From positions 310,001 to 374,000 of the forward strand of contig NZ_CP125854.1 in assembly GCF_030169785.1 (NCBI RefSeq): a DNA stretch of 64,000 bases, read 5' to 3'. Positions 8,613-21,154 of this stretch are shown here, one piece after another. The translations under genes were made by a program, and so were the position numbers. The notes below the pieces were generated by a model. The model had not been told where the DNA came from and made no database searches. It saw nothing but the letters and a program-made list of their open reading frames with translations. The stretch is from Bdellovibrio sp. 22V. Its GTDB lineage: Bacteria > Bdellovibrionota > Bdellovibrionia > Bdellovibrionales > Bdellovibrionaceae. Positions within the stretch are counted from its first letter, which is position 1. Each line of letters opens with the position of its first letter.

Positions 8613-8835
8613 ATCGGCTCCGCACGTTCTCTCGAAATTATCTGCACTCTTAAGGAATAGCAAGAGGACGATGGTTTTGACAGGATCGCCGAAGAAATGT
8701 CACTCATCTCAGCCTGAGACAAAATTCCCGTCTGTTCCCGGAGTCTCCTGGAATATAGAGGCTTCCATAGCATCGCCTTTGGCACTCCCCTTGCCTCTAT
8801 TCAGGTTGAGACACTTTGCGTGTTGGAGGTATTCC

Positions 8836-11800
8836 ATGAAACGTCCATCTAAATACGGCCGCATCTTTACAGCAGGAATGATTGCCGGAAGTTTGACTTT
8901 GGGCTCTATCACTCCTGCCCATGCTCTGACATTGCCTTGGACTAAAAAGGCACAAGCGGCGACGCAAGCCCAACAAATCCAAACTGTTGTGTTGGCTGTG
9001 GATGGTTTCAGTTACTACGCTTTCCTCCAAGCGCAAAAACAAGGTCTCTTTAAGGAATTTATCAGTGCCGGCGCACACGTCGCACCTTTTCCTTCCATGA
9101 CGGATTTATCCTGGGCAACCGTTACTAACACGGCAGAGCTCTTTGGAGCTGCAGGAAGAATCAAATCCGTGGAAGCGACTTATTTTGACGAATCCTCTCA
9201 ATCCATCCAGGGCGACCCTCGCGATTATTATCGTCGTTTGGCTTTTCCTAAGTATTACATGGGCGCCTTCGATACGTTCTTCAATCCTTATGTTGAAGCC
9301 TTGATGTATTTCCCCACAGAAGAAGTTCCAAAATTGGAAGTGAAAACAGTTGTCGACGATTTGCTCTCTGCGAAACCTAAGAAATTTATGACAGGTTACA
9401 TCGGTGCGGTCGATTCTACGGCGCACACACAATTAAATCGCCTCTATCCGATTCTTAAAACGGTCGACTCAGAAGTAAAACGTCTTATGAAGGGCTTTAA
9501 AGAAAAAGGTCAAGACGTTGAAATCGTCCTTGTCTCTGATCACGGAAATATCGGCCGTTTCAGCGAAGGCCAACCGGAAGTGGAGCTTGAAGGCGTTGAA
9601 GTCGCTGACGTGGTTAAACGCGCGGGACTTAATTTCGTTCAACAGCTTAAAAATGAAAAAGACGTGGCCATGCCTTTGTTGGCGCTGGGCTCGTGGGCTC
9701 CTGTTTACCTTCATGATCGCAAACAAATGCCGGCTCTTATTGAAGAGTTCCGTAAAGAAATCTGGTTCGATATGGCGGTTTACATCAACCGCAATTCCGC
9801 TCGCGACACTTTGATGACTGTGATCACTCAAAGGGGTGAGGCGAAAGTTCAATACGACAAACAAACAAAAAAATACTTTTACTATCCAGTGACGGGCAAT
9901 CCGCTTTTCCTCGCCAAGGATCTTCATTCGACGAAATCCGCTCCTATTGCAATGGATGAGGCCCAAGTACAAAAAGCTTCTGAAGGGTCAAAATATCCGG
10001 ATGCGATCTATCGTATCATCGAGTCGGCCTCTGAAAGAAACTTCGATTTCCCTGATTTCATTCTGACAACAAAAGATGGCACATTCATCAAAAACTCACT
10101 GGGTGCTTTTGCAAAGATGTACCGCACGCATGGTTCTTTGACGGCGGCTTCGTCTTTTGGGCTCTTGGCTTCTACGAAACGAAAAGTTCCGGGGCAGATT
10201 CGCTCTAAAGACATCCTTTCTTTCGTCGGCGTCGATGCAAAAGATCTTTTCGCTGAAGCCGTACAAAAACATAACAACACGAACGATCAAGCTTTAAGAC
10301 AAGTTATCACGGACTACAAAAAAGGTATCAGAACGGACGCTAAGGACCTTAGCCAGCAACGCATCTTCCGCCACATCACGAAATTCGTGGCGGACACTCG
10401 TCCTTACTTCGTGGTTTCTGAGATTCAAAGCTTTATGGACGCCTTCAAATTCGATCCGTTTAAAGATCCATCGGGCCGCAGCCTGACGCCGATGAATTTT
10501 GACGTGACGAAGTTTGATGTGAAAACAATGATTTCTCCGGAAGACATTGGTTCTCTGACGGATGCTGTTCTAACGGCAGGTTCTGTCGAGAATCTTATGA
10601 ACGATCCGCGCATTGAAAAGCTTAAAGAAAAAGTGGGCATGCTGCAGGATCAGAAAACAGCAAACCTCGATCTTCAGCATGTTGATCTGAATAAGAGCGA
10701 AGACTTCATCGATAAAATCAAAGGCTATGTGCTCCCTGCAAAGAGAGCCGTCATGAAAATGTACCAAATGCCGTTCCTTCTTGAGAACTCTATCGTTATT
10801 CAGGAAAAACCTTACCTTCCTGACACACGCGATCTGCAATTCGCAAGACAATGGGTTAGCAAACAAAGCTCTGCAACGAAATCCTTCAAATCTTTGACGG
10901 CAACGTCACAAGGGCAGATCTCGACGGCGCAGTCTCTTCTTAAAGAAACAATTAAGGAAGCCGAATTTGAAGGCCGCATTTATCCGACACCTTTAACGAA
11001 GATCTACAACAGTAAACTTGACGACGTCACAATTGTTTATGTGCCTGGTATCTATAACTCCATCTTCGACAAAGAGATTTTCAGTCTTGGTCTGAGCGCC
11101 TTGAGCGACGAGATGGGTTTGCGCGTGATCCAACCGCCGGTAGAAAGCACATGTGCGAGTGATGTTAACGCCGATATCATTCTTAATTATCTCCAAAAAG
11201 ACTACCAAGACCGTGTAAAACGCGGCCACAAGGCTCCGAAATATCTTTTCTTCTCTTACTCGAAAGGTGCTGTCGATACGCTTCACGCTTTCTTGAAGCG
11301 TCCTCATTTTATCTCGTCTTCCGTGAAGGGAATGGTGGCGATTGCGGCTCCTCTTCACGGTTCGAGCATTTTGAACACGACGGACGTTCCTTTCGCATTG
11401 GTTTCCGCATTGACAGAAAATGAAGGTCCGGAAATCTGCAAAGAGAAAACAGCTTCAAAATCAATCACTCCAACCGCGATGGATGCATTCTGGAGAAAGA
11501 ACGAAAGAACTTTGACTGGTTTGACTCGTTACTTCTCTGTGACTTTTGAAAGTTCTCCGGAAGATTCGCACATCTTCATGAAAGCGACGAAGTTGATCGG
11601 TCAGTTTGACGAAGACAATGACGGTGTTGTGACGGTTTCTTCATCTAAATTCCCTGCGAAATTGAAAGCGGTGGATCTTGGGACAATCCATGCCGACCAC
11701 TTGGCGGGTATTCTTTCTTCTCGCTTCAACCAAAAAGCGTTCATGAAAGGTCTGACAAGCACGTTGGCTGAGCTTAATATTGAGAATGACAAGAATAACT

Positions 11801-12834
11801 TCGAGTGGAACACCAACGTCATTCTTGCGGCTGCAAACGCAAACGCTTTGAAAAGCAAAACCTACTTCCGTATGAAATCACCGGGCGTCGTTGAACAATT
11901 CAGCGTTACCGGCAAAAATCTTGTCGAGTTCCATCCTTACGGTACGCCGTACGAACTCAACCTTCAGATCTTGCCGAAGATCAACGACCCGGCTGACAGC
12001 TATGAAGTAAAAACGAAACTTCCGCAATCGGCTCTTCGTTATGACCCTTACAATGTTTTGGATGTGGCAAAGCTCGGTGATGTGATGGCGGCGGTGCGTG
12101 TTTCTCCGGCGACTCAGCAAAACATGCCTGAGGGAATTAACATCGAGTACGCGCATACGAACATGGTTCACTTCCGCATGGATCACCAGTTCAACTATGA
12201 GTCTCGCTCTCCAGGTGGATTGGACGACAACAAAGACTTCGGTTACATCACTTCCGAATTTGAAGGTGAAAAAGACTGGGCGTTGATGAGAAGTAAAAAC
12301 AACTCTATTCGCATGACGACGTTAGCGTATCGTTTCTCCCCACTCGATTTCTCTAAGATGTCGTTGAAGATGGCGGTAACAAAGGATGTAACGGGTGCTG
12401 ATCCAGTAAAAGGAAAAACCGGAAAAGACGATTCTGCTTTCCAAGTATGGTTTACGATCCGTAACGGCCGCGCGAACGGCGATAGATCGACAATTGATGC
12501 TAAGAACGACAAAGTCTTCTTGTTCGGCTACTACTACGCAGGCGCCGTTCCTGGAGAAAATCGCAAGGCCGGCGACATCTTTGAAAACTGGTACTCGAAC
12601 AAGAACGTCGTGGTTGCGACTCTTCCAGAAGCAAAACAATTGTTGCTGAACAATCCGGATCAACTTGGCAAAGCTCAGCTTTACCAGCGCAACTTAGCGG
12701 AAGACCTCAAAAAGGCCTTCCCCGACAAGAATGTCGCTGACATGGACATCGTGGCGATCACGATCCAACACGACTCGAACGACACAGAGTCGCAGTCAGA
12801 AACATTCTTCAAAAGCCTCAAATTCGCACCATAA
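8836..12834 (+). CDS. exported phosphodiesterase-like / lipase-like fusion protein
   Basis: 1,332 residues from ATG 8836 (TTGGAGGTATTCC ribosome site); signal peptide to about residue 29 (THAHA-type end PAHALT). Domain 1, roughly residues 45-560, is an alkaline-phosphatase/nucleotide-pyrophosphatase fold with the full metal set visible: D56, T89 (candidate nucleophile), D193, H197, D235 and H236. Domain 2, roughly 720-980, is an alpha/beta hydrolase: FSYSKGAVD gives S809 in an S-x-S-x-G elbow, D929 in DNDGVVTV and H952/H955 in IHADH. Residues ~980-1332 are unassigned. Both reactions would occur outside the cytoplasm, possibly on prey lipids. Fusion of these two enzyme types is unusual. Confidence 0.8.
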   Translation: MKRPSKYGRIFTAGMIAGSLTLGSITPAHALTLPWTKKAQAATQAQQIQTVVLAVDGFSYYAFLQAQKQGLFKEFISAGAHVAPFPSMTDLSWATVTNTAELFGAAGRIKSVEATYFDESSQSIQGDPRDYYRRLAFPKYYMGAFDTFFNPYVEALMYFPTEEVPKLEVKTVVDDLLSAKPKKFMTGYIGAVDSTAHTQLNRLYPILKTVDSEVKRLMKGFKEKGQDVEIVLVSDHGNIGRFSEGQPEVELEGVEVADVVKRAGLNFVQQLKNEKDVAMPLLALGSWAPVYLHDRKQMPALIEEFRKEIWFDMAVYINRNSARDTLMTVITQRGEAKVQYDKQTKKYFYYPVTGNPLFLAKDLHSTKSAPIAMDEAQVQKASEGSKYPDAIYRIIESASERNFDFPDFILTTKDGTFIKNSLGAFAKMYRTHGSLTAASSFGLLASTKRKVPGQIRSKDILSFVGVDAKDLFAEAVQKHNNTNDQALRQVITDYKKGIRTDAKDLSQQRIFRHITKFVADTRPYFVVSEIQSFMDAFKFDPFKDPSGRSLTPMNFDVTKFDVKTMISPEDIGSLTDAVLTAGSVENLMNDPRIEKLKEKVGMLQDQKTANLDLQHVDLNKSEDFIDKIKGYVLPAKRAVMKMYQMPFLLENSIVIQEKPYLPDTRDLQFARQWVSKQSSATKSFKSLTATSQGQISTAQSLLKETIKEAEFEGRIYPTPLTKIYNSKLDDVTIVYVPGIYNSIFDKEIFSLGLSALSDEMGLRVIQPPVESTCASDVNADIILNYLQKDYQDRVKRGHKAPKYLFFSYSKGAVDTLHAFLKRPHFISSSVKGMVAIAAPLHGSSILNTTDVPFALVSALTENEGPEICKEKTASKSITPTAMDAFWRKNERTLTGLTRYFSVTFESSPEDSHIFMKATKLIGQFDEDNDGVVTVSSSKFPAKLKAVDLGTIHADHLAGILSSRFNQKAFMKGLTSTLAELNIENDKNNFEWNTNVILAAANANALKSKTYFRMKSPGVVEQFSVTGKNLVEFHPYGTPYELNLQILPKINDPADSYEVKTKLPQSALRYDPYNVLDVAKLGDVMAAVRVSPATQQNMPEGINIEYAHTNMVHFRMDHQFNYESRSPGGLDDNKDFGYITSEFEGEKDWALMRSKNNSIRMTTLAYRFSPLDFSKMSLKMAVTKDVTGADPVKGKTGKDDSAFQVWFTIRNGRANGDRSTIDAKNDKVFLFGYYYAGAVPGENRKAGDIFENWYSNKNVVVATLPEAKQLLLNNPDQLGKAQLYQRNLAEDLKKAFPDKNVADMDIVAITIQHDSNDTESQSETFFKSLKFAP

Positions 12835-12840
12835 CGAAAA

Positions 12841-12864
12841 AAAGGTGCCAGGCCTGGCACCTTT
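12841..12864. terminator. perfect 24-base palindrome, bidirectional terminator, REP-like core
   Basis: AAAGGTGCCAGG joined directly to its reverse complement, with extra A bases on the left. It lies between two convergent genes (stops at 12834 and 12880) and gives a GC-rich stem with T/A ends on both strands. Shares the GGTGCC core with the inverted repeat at 2094-2162. Confidence 0.8.
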
Positions 12865-12879
12865 CATGGAAGTGGTGAG

Positions 12880-14709
12880 TTATTGAAAGGCCAATTTTTC
12901 GAAAGCGGAGATTTTCGTTTTGATGACGTCGATGGATTTTTGCCAGAACTCCGGACGACGGATGTCTTCGCCGAGATGTTTTTGCACAAGATCCTCGGCC
13001 GTCATGCGGCCCGTATCGCGCAAGATTTCGATATAGGTCTTCATAAAGTTTTGACCCAATTCTTCGCGACGAGCGTAGATACTCATGCTGAAAAGATATC
13101 CGAACGTGTAAGGGTAATTGTAGAAACTGGTTCCTGACATTGCAAAGTGCAGCTTCGTTGCCCAGTACATTTTGTCATTGTGACTTAACGTCGGACCGTA
13201 CCACTTCGTCCAGGCTTCATCCGTCATCTGCATAAGTTCATCGGAACTCAAAGTTTTCTTTTCGCGAGCTTTATAGAAATTATTCTCGAACTCGAAGCGC
13301 GCTGGAATATTAATCAAGAAGCTCGTTGCTCCTTCGATTTCTCCCCACGCAAATTCGATTTTTTCTTCGCGCGTTTTTGCTTCTTCGATCACGACATCAT
13401 GAAGAACTGTCTCGGCAAAGATACTTGCCGTTTCAGCCAAAGTCATAGGATAGCGGGTTTGGGCTCGCGGAAGATCGCGCATAACCCATGAATGAAAGGC
13501 GTGCCCCAGCTCGTGCGCCAAAGTCGCAACATCGCTGTTTGAACCCATGTAAGTCATAAACACGCGGGGTTCACGTCTTTTCGCAAAGCCCGTGCAATAA
13601 GCGCCGTTACGTTTATTCGAAAGAACGCGCGCTTCGATCCATCTTTTTTCCGCCATCATTTTTACAAAGTCAGACATTTGCGGGTCTACCTGCGCGAAGG
13701 CATTCTGGATCAGCTGCAATCCTTCTTCGTAATTGCGTTCTTTCTTTCCGCCAGAAACAGGGCTTTGTGCAAGAAGATCCCAAGGATCGAGAGCTTTTTT
13801 GCCCATCAGCTTCGCCATCATCAGCGGGGCCTTGCGCGTGGATTCAAGATTGTCGTAACAAGCCGTCAACATTGCATCCAAAGTTTCTTTCTGAATACGA
13901 CAGTGAAATAGCGACTCATCCAAGAAATGCACACTCTTCGTGCGTGAGCGTTTTTTATTTTCTTCGTGGCGCCAACCCGCAAGAGCATTGAGAATCGCCG
14001 CACCCGTATGCTTGTGTTCTCCCCATGCCTCTTGAATACTTTGCCATGCAACGCGACGAGTGTTTTCGTCATCACTGCGAATCATCGCGCTTGCTTGTGC
14101 CAGACCCACCGTCTCGGTTCTGTCGGCAAACTTAAGATGACAGCGCATCGAACCGCTGATTTTCGTGTAAAGATCTCCCCACGCGTGTTTGCCGGAATTA
14201 CCCATGGCTTCAAGCAATGCCTCTTCGGAATTTGAAAGCAGAATAGAAGATAATTTGCGCAATTCATTCCATTTGAAATCCGCAGCTTGCAGCTCTGGAT
14301 GCGACAAAACTTTCGCCATGTAACTGTTTGAACAACGTTTAAGGAAATTGCTCACAGGAATCAGAGCTTGCGCTAAACGTGAAGTAAGATTGTTAAGTTC
14401 CGACTTCTTGCCCTGAGCCTCATTCAAAGACGAATCCACAGAAAGAACACAATTCAGATAGGTCCCAAGATTCATCGCCAAAACCCAAGCAGCTTCGTTC
14501 TCGACTAAAACTTTTTGAATAGTCTCCAACGTCTGATTCCCTTGCGGATCGGAACCAGAATGATCCGCCTCGTGCAGAGCAGGCTCGATTGTTTTAATGA
14601 GTTTTTCAAGATGCTCCGTCTTAAGCAGAACTTCGTCGAAGTCCTTTTGATATTCCGGAGAGTTATAAGAAGAGTATTCAGATTCGATATTCCAAGCCAT
14701 TTTTTCCAT
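12880..14709 (-). CDS. pepF: oligoendopeptidase F family (M3) zinc peptidase
   Basis: 609 residues, near the family's usual ~600. Zinc site LAHELGHAFHSW (H399, E400, H403) with the third ligand in MTLAETASIFAET. The long helical N-terminal half (DSGSDPQ..., repeated helices to ~380) forms the channel that admits only short peptides. No signal peptide, so it trims oligopeptides in the cytoplasm, the last step of protein catabolism and useful to a predator living on prey protein. Start is either ATG 14709 or ATG 14700; neither has a strong ribosome site. Confidence 0.9.
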   Translation of the reverse strand: MEKMAWNIESEYSSYNSPEYQKDFDEVLLKTEHLEKLIKTIEPALHEADHSGSDPQGNQTLETIQKVLVENEAAWVLAMNLGTYLNCVLSVDSSLNEAQGKKSELNNLTSRLAQALIPVSNFLKRCSNSYMAKVLSHPELQAADFKWNELRKLSSILLSNSEEALLEAMGNSGKHAWGDLYTKISGSMRCHLKFADRTETVGLAQASAMIRSDDENTRRVAWQSIQEAWGEHKHTGAAILNALAGWRHEENKKRSRTKSVHFLDESLFHCRIQKETLDAMLTACYDNLESTRKAPLMMAKLMGKKALDPWDLLAQSPVSGGKKERNYEEGLQLIQNAFAQVDPQMSDFVKMMAEKRWIEARVLSNKRNGAYCTGFAKRREPRVFMTYMGSNSDVATLAHELGHAFHSWVMRDLPRAQTRYPMTLAETASIFAETVLHDVVIEEAKTREEKIEFAWGEIEGATSFLINIPARFEFENNFYKAREKKTLSSDELMQMTDEAWTKWYGPTLSHNDKMYWATKLHFAMSGTSFYNYPYTFGYLFSMSIYARREELGQNFMKTYIEILRDTGRMTAEDLVQKHLGEDIRRPEFWQKSIDVIKTKISAFEKLAFQ

Positions 14710-14741
14710 GGTCTTAGCGTATCACTGAAAAGAAGGCGGGA

Positions 14742-15127
14742 ACACGGTTTTGCTGTAAGCCGGATTCTGTCCCAATCACCAGGTCCCATAATTTGTCCCG
14801 ATAATCGTAGATGATCATTCCTCTGGGAGTGGCATTACTGACACCCTCAAGCGATCTTACCCGAAGACTACGGACTGGCCGTCCTACTAATGTCTCCCTA
14901 TTTGATCTTGCTCCGCGCAGAGTTTGGCTGTTTTCACTCCAGCGACTCCCCTAGAGGCTCCCGTTCCCGCCTCCAGGCTCATAGCCCTGGACATTCTCTC
15001 TGTTCCACTGTTCCTGACGTTACCGTCGAGGGGCGTTACCCCTTGCGCTGCCATATGGAGTCCGGACTTTCCTCTCTAATTTCAACATCTTACGATATCT
15101 CAAGAGCGATCATCCGCAAAACCGAAG
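14742..15127 (-). ncRNA. rnpB: RNase P RNA (bacterial type A)
   Basis: On the minus strand the 5' part holds GAGGAAAGTCCGGACTCC (the universal CR-I block) and the 3' part holds ACAGAATCCGGCTTACAG (CR-V). The outer helix P1 is visible as a perfect 9-base pairing: the + strand segments 14745-14753 and 15116-15124 are complementary. Length about 385 bases is normal for type A. This catalytic RNA removes 5' leaders from pre-tRNAs. No other gene fits this ~515-base region; the short open frames across it are accidental. Exact ends are approximate. Confidence 0.95.
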
Positions 15128-15224
15128 TGGATTTCTAACACCCCCCAGCAAAAAGCGCAAGAGGGTTTTCTTCAATCCCATTTTATTTTACTTTCTAAGG
15201 CATCGTTTACAAAAGGAATTAATC

Positions 15225-15713
15225 ATGAAGATCCTCGTATCTCTATTTGCGTTCGCTTTGACTCTAGCTTTGACCTCTCCTTCATTGGCTGACCAGGCTC
15301 ATGAACAACAAGGAAAAGGACACGGTGGTGGCCACGGGAATCTAGCTGAAAAAATGAATGCACTTTTCCCAGAAAAACAACCTCATGCTGAAAAACGCCA
15401 AGTGCCTTCAGCTCCAGAGCTTGTTTCGCCAGAATTTTACTCAACGGTAAAAAGCGACAAAGTCACTTTGCAATGGAAAGCCGTTAACGGCGCGGATGAG
15501 TACCATGTAGAAGTAGCGACAGATCCAAACTTCAAATGGATTGTGGCACAAGACTATCACCACAAAGGTACAAGCTTCGAGGCAACAGGTTTGGAAGCTG
15601 GCAAACATTACTTCTGGCGTGTCGCAGCTGTTGGTTCACAAAACTGGAGTACATTCCGTAAGAGTTTCTTCGCAAAATCTATGTTCGAAACTCCCGCTGC
15701 AGCAGCAAAGTAA
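15225..15713 (+). CDS. small exported fibronectin type III-like protein
   Basis: 162 residues: signal peptide to about residue 23 (PSLADQ), a Gly/His-rich stretch (GKGHGGGHGN), then from ~residue 65 one FnIII-like beta-sandwich with APELVSPE, VTLQWKAVNGADEYHVEVATD, and LEAGKHYFWRVAAV. Such single domains usually bind proteins or sugars at the surface. The His-rich stretch could hold metal, but that is speculation. Ends at a strong bidirectional terminator. Confidence 0.8.
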   Translation: MKILVSLFAFALTLALTSPSLADQAHEQQGKGHGGGHGNLAEKMNALFPEKQPHAEKRQVPSAPELVSPEFYSTVKSDKVTLQWKAVNGADEYHVEVATDPNFKWIVAQDYHHKGTSFEATGLEAGKHYFWRVAAVGSQNWSTFRKSFFAKSMFETPAAAAK

Positions 15714-15735
15714 TACGATCTAAGAAAGAAAAAGA

Positions 15736-15767
15736 AAAAGGCCTTTTGGTTTTCCAAAAGGCCTTTT
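15736..15767. terminator. bidirectional Rho-independent terminator
   Basis: AAAAGGCCTTTTGG and its complement CCAAAAGGCCTTTT flank a TTTT loop, followed by a T-run on + and preceded by an A-run (T-run on minus). Serves the convergent genes ending at 15713 and 15774. Confidence 0.9.
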
Positions 15768-15773
15768 TTATTT

Positions 15774-16184
15774 TTACATTCTTGCGCCAATTCCACGATC
15801 ACGCTCAACGCGCTCATGGTAAGGCATTCTGACCGTCATACCTGCCATACCTCTGCACGCTTCCGCACAGTCTCTGCAAGCCTCGGCGCACATTTCGATG
15901 ACATCGTCACCTTCGTAACGAGCACACTCGACAGCGCACGTATCGCAGAGTTGGAACGAAAGCTCGCAAGCCTGGTGGTGAAACTCAGACTCCGCGATCA
16001 TCAGCTTCGCAGAGAGATTGCAAGCATCCGAACAGAATTGGAGGAGTGCCAAGAGTTTCCCGGAATAGGCCGTACCTTTTTGATCTAAACAATAGTAGAG
16101 AGTTTCAATACAAATGCGCGCGCAGCTCAAGCAGCTGTTAATACACTTGGCCGTGTCGCTATCCTGAATTTGATTGATAGGCAT
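15774..16184 (-). CDS. four-helix-bundle, cysteine-rich copper-storage-like protein (DUF326)
   Basis: 136 residues, ATG 16184 behind AAAGGAGGAAG. Fifteen cysteines, arranged as helix repeats: C14-x3-C18-x2-C21-x3-C25, C51-x3-C55, C73, C80-x2-C83-x3-C87 and C99-x3-C103-x2-C106-x3-C110. This matches the DUF326/Csp family, in which cysteines line the core of a four-helix bundle and bind many Cu(I) ions. No signal peptide, so it would be a cytosolic Csp3-like form that buffers copper. The tail after residue 112 is Arg/Met-rich and probably disordered. Confidence 0.85.
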   Translation of the reverse strand: MPINQIQDSDTAKCINSCLSCARICIETLYYCLDQKGTAYSGKLLALLQFCSDACNLSAKLMIAESEFHHQACELSFQLCDTCAVECARYEGDDVIEMCAEACRDCAEACRGMAGMTVRMPYHERVERDRGIGARM

Positions 16185-16389
16185 AACTTCCTCCTTTCAA
16201 ATATTTTCTCTCAACTCACGCGCGAGAAATATATTTTCGAGGTGAAACTGTTAGAGTTCATGTCGCGAACCCAACGTTGCAGATTCGCAATCAAGCTTTG
16301 CACAAGAAAGCTTTTGCCAAATAACATACAAAACAAATTTTCCTTTTATATCCGAGTGAGAGTCAGATCAGCGAGGATTCGCGAGACGC

Positions 16390-16426
16390 AATTACAAAGT
16401 TTTAATCCTCATTGCATTTTGTAATT
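16390..16426. promoter_or_regulatory. AT-rich inverted repeat upstream of histidine kinase gene
   Basis: AATTACAAA (16390-16398) and TTTGTAATT (16418-16426) are perfect complements separated by 19 bases, ending 35 bases before the kinase start. The 277-base gap 16185-16461 between the divergent DUF326 and kinase genes holds no other convincing gene. Function as operator is a guess. Confidence 0.4.
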
Positions 16427-16461
16427 TTATTAAAATAAAACAATCTGGAAAACTAAATCCC

Positions 16462-19837
<3,376 letters not shown>

Positions 19838-19898
19838 AGTGCTTCCCGACGGACGTCCTGTTTAGCATTGTTTAAATTTCTTAACTGAGAGGTGAACA

Positions 19899-21044
19899 GT
19901 GTCTAAAAGTTTACAAAGTATTTCGTTAGGAGTTCTTCTTTCCCTTACGACAGCGGCAACCGCGTGGGCCGCAGTTCCAGGAAAGCCAAGCACAAAAGTA
20001 GCAAGACCTCCCCAATATGTGATGATCAGCTATGACGGCGGCTTGGATTTGAACCGCTGGCAAGAAACACGCAATTTCGCAGCGGAAATGCGCAAAATCG
20101 GTAAGCCGGTCAGCTTCACTTACTTCCTCAGTGGCGTTTATTTCCTGCGCGATATGAATCGCCACTTCTACACTCCGCCAAAACATGATGTCGGTTATTC
20201 TGCGATCGGATTTGGTGAAAGTGCTCAAGGTATCGCTTCACGCATTAACCTGATGAACGACTCTTTTGCTGAAGGCCATGAGATCGCTTCTTTGGCGAAT
20301 GGTGGTTTCAATGCTCACCGTGAAAACTGGGCGCAAACAGATTGGGAATCAGAATTCCGTCAATTCAATGACTTCATTTTCGGCGCTTATTTTAACAACG
20401 GAATTTCTCCGAATTCCAAATATCCACAAGGCTATGCACTGACAGAGAAAGACATCGTCGGTTTCCGTGCTCCCGCATTGGGCGTGAACGATGCTCTTTG
20501 GCCGGCAATGAAAGCGTTCCATTTCAGATATGACGTTTCAACTCCAGGTGAAATGACTCAGTGGCCGACAAAAGATAAGTTCAACGTTTGGAGAATCAAT
20601 ATTCCAATGATCGAACTTGTCGGCACCGGCAAAAGAGTTTTGGGTATGGATTACAACTTCTATTATGCGCACTCTAAAGCCAAAGAAGACGTTGCTAAGA
20701 AAGACCAATATAAGAAGTCGATGTTTGATTCCTACATGAACTACTTTGTCCTGAACTACTACGGTCGTCGTGCTCCGATCAGCTTGAGCCACCGTTTCGC
20801 TCACTACAATGGCGGCGCTTACAGCGAAGCTTTGAAGGATTTCATCAGATCCGTGTGCGGAATGCCGGAAGTAAAATGCGTGACTGTAAAAGAATACGCG
20901 AACTTCCTAGATACATTGACTCCAGAGGTTTTGCGCGCGTATCGCTTCGGTCAGTTTGACATGATGCCTCGCCCACGCCGTCCAGCTGCGGAAACGCCAG
21001 CGATCCCGCTTGCAGCAGAGACGGTTTCTAACGAAATCCAATAA
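19899..21044 (+). CDS. exported polysaccharide deacetylase-like protein
   Basis: 381 residues, GTG start after GAGAGGTGAACA. Signal peptide to ~residue 25 (TAWAAV). The fold shows YVMISYDGG at the N-terminal metal Asp position, VSFTYFLSG, GHEIASLANGGFNAH (the His pair) and FRAPALG (the R-x-P motif), all polysaccharide-deacetylase features. Likely removes N-acetyl groups from peptidoglycan or other glycans. Bdellovibrio is known to deacetylate prey peptidoglycan; whether this member does so is unknown. The C-terminal ~25 residues are Pro/Ala-rich. Confidence 0.8.
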   Translation: MSKSLQSISLGVLLSLTTAATAWAAVPGKPSTKVARPPQYVMISYDGGLDLNRWQETRNFAAEMRKIGKPVSFTYFLSGVYFLRDMNRHFYTPPKHDVGYSAIGFGESAQGIASRINLMNDSFAEGHEIASLANGGFNAHRENWAQTDWESEFRQFNDFIFGAYFNNGISPNSKYPQGYALTEKDIVGFRAPALGVNDALWPAMKAFHFRYDVSTPGEMTQWPTKDKFNVWRINIPMIELVGTGKRVLGMDYNFYYAHSKAKEDVAKKDQYKKSMFDSYMNYFVLNYYGRRAPISLSHRFAHYNGGAYSEALKDFIRSVCGMPEVKCVTVKEYANFLDTLTPEVLRAYRFGQFDMMPRPRRPAAETPAIPLAAETVSNEIQ

Positions 21045-21084
21045 GCTCTAAGTAACTCTTTTAGAAGTGGTTTTTTTCCTTGTC

Positions 21085-21118
21085 AGGGGGTTCAAAAGGT
21101 CCTAGAACCCCCTTTTTT
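21085..21118 (+). terminator. Rho-independent terminator
   Basis: AGGGGGTTC (21085-21093) pairs with GAACCCCCT (21105-21113) followed by a T-run. Placed between the deacetylase stop (21044) and the speD-speE start (21155), which supports separate transcription of the two genes. Confidence 0.9.
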
Positions 21119-21154
21119 ACAACGCAAAAAAGGGTTATCAGGGAGGGCTGCGAA

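Noticed and set aside
8755-8800. ATAGAGGC/GCCTCTAT 8-base inverted repeat before the fusion-protein gene
   Set aside because: Short arms, 30-base spacing and no link to a regulator; could arise by chance.
8554-8835. 94-residue extension upstream of the fusion-protein start
   Set aside because: It overlaps the divergent PAP2 gene and lacks a ribosome site. ATG 8836 has a good site and a signal peptide immediately follows.
14890-15138. 82-codon open frame on the plus strand across the RNase P gene
   Set aside because: It runs opposite to a clear catalytic RNA, has no ribosome site and its translation shows no protein pattern.
16185-16461. Coding sequence in the 277-base gap before the histidine kinase
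   Set aside because: No frame with a ribosome site or a recognisable protein; AT-rich and most likely a divergent promoter.
21080-21154. 25-codon extension of SpeD-SpeE
   Set aside because: It would translate through a Rho-independent terminator. TTG 21155 has a strong ribosome site and aligns with SpeH length (cleavage serine at 63).
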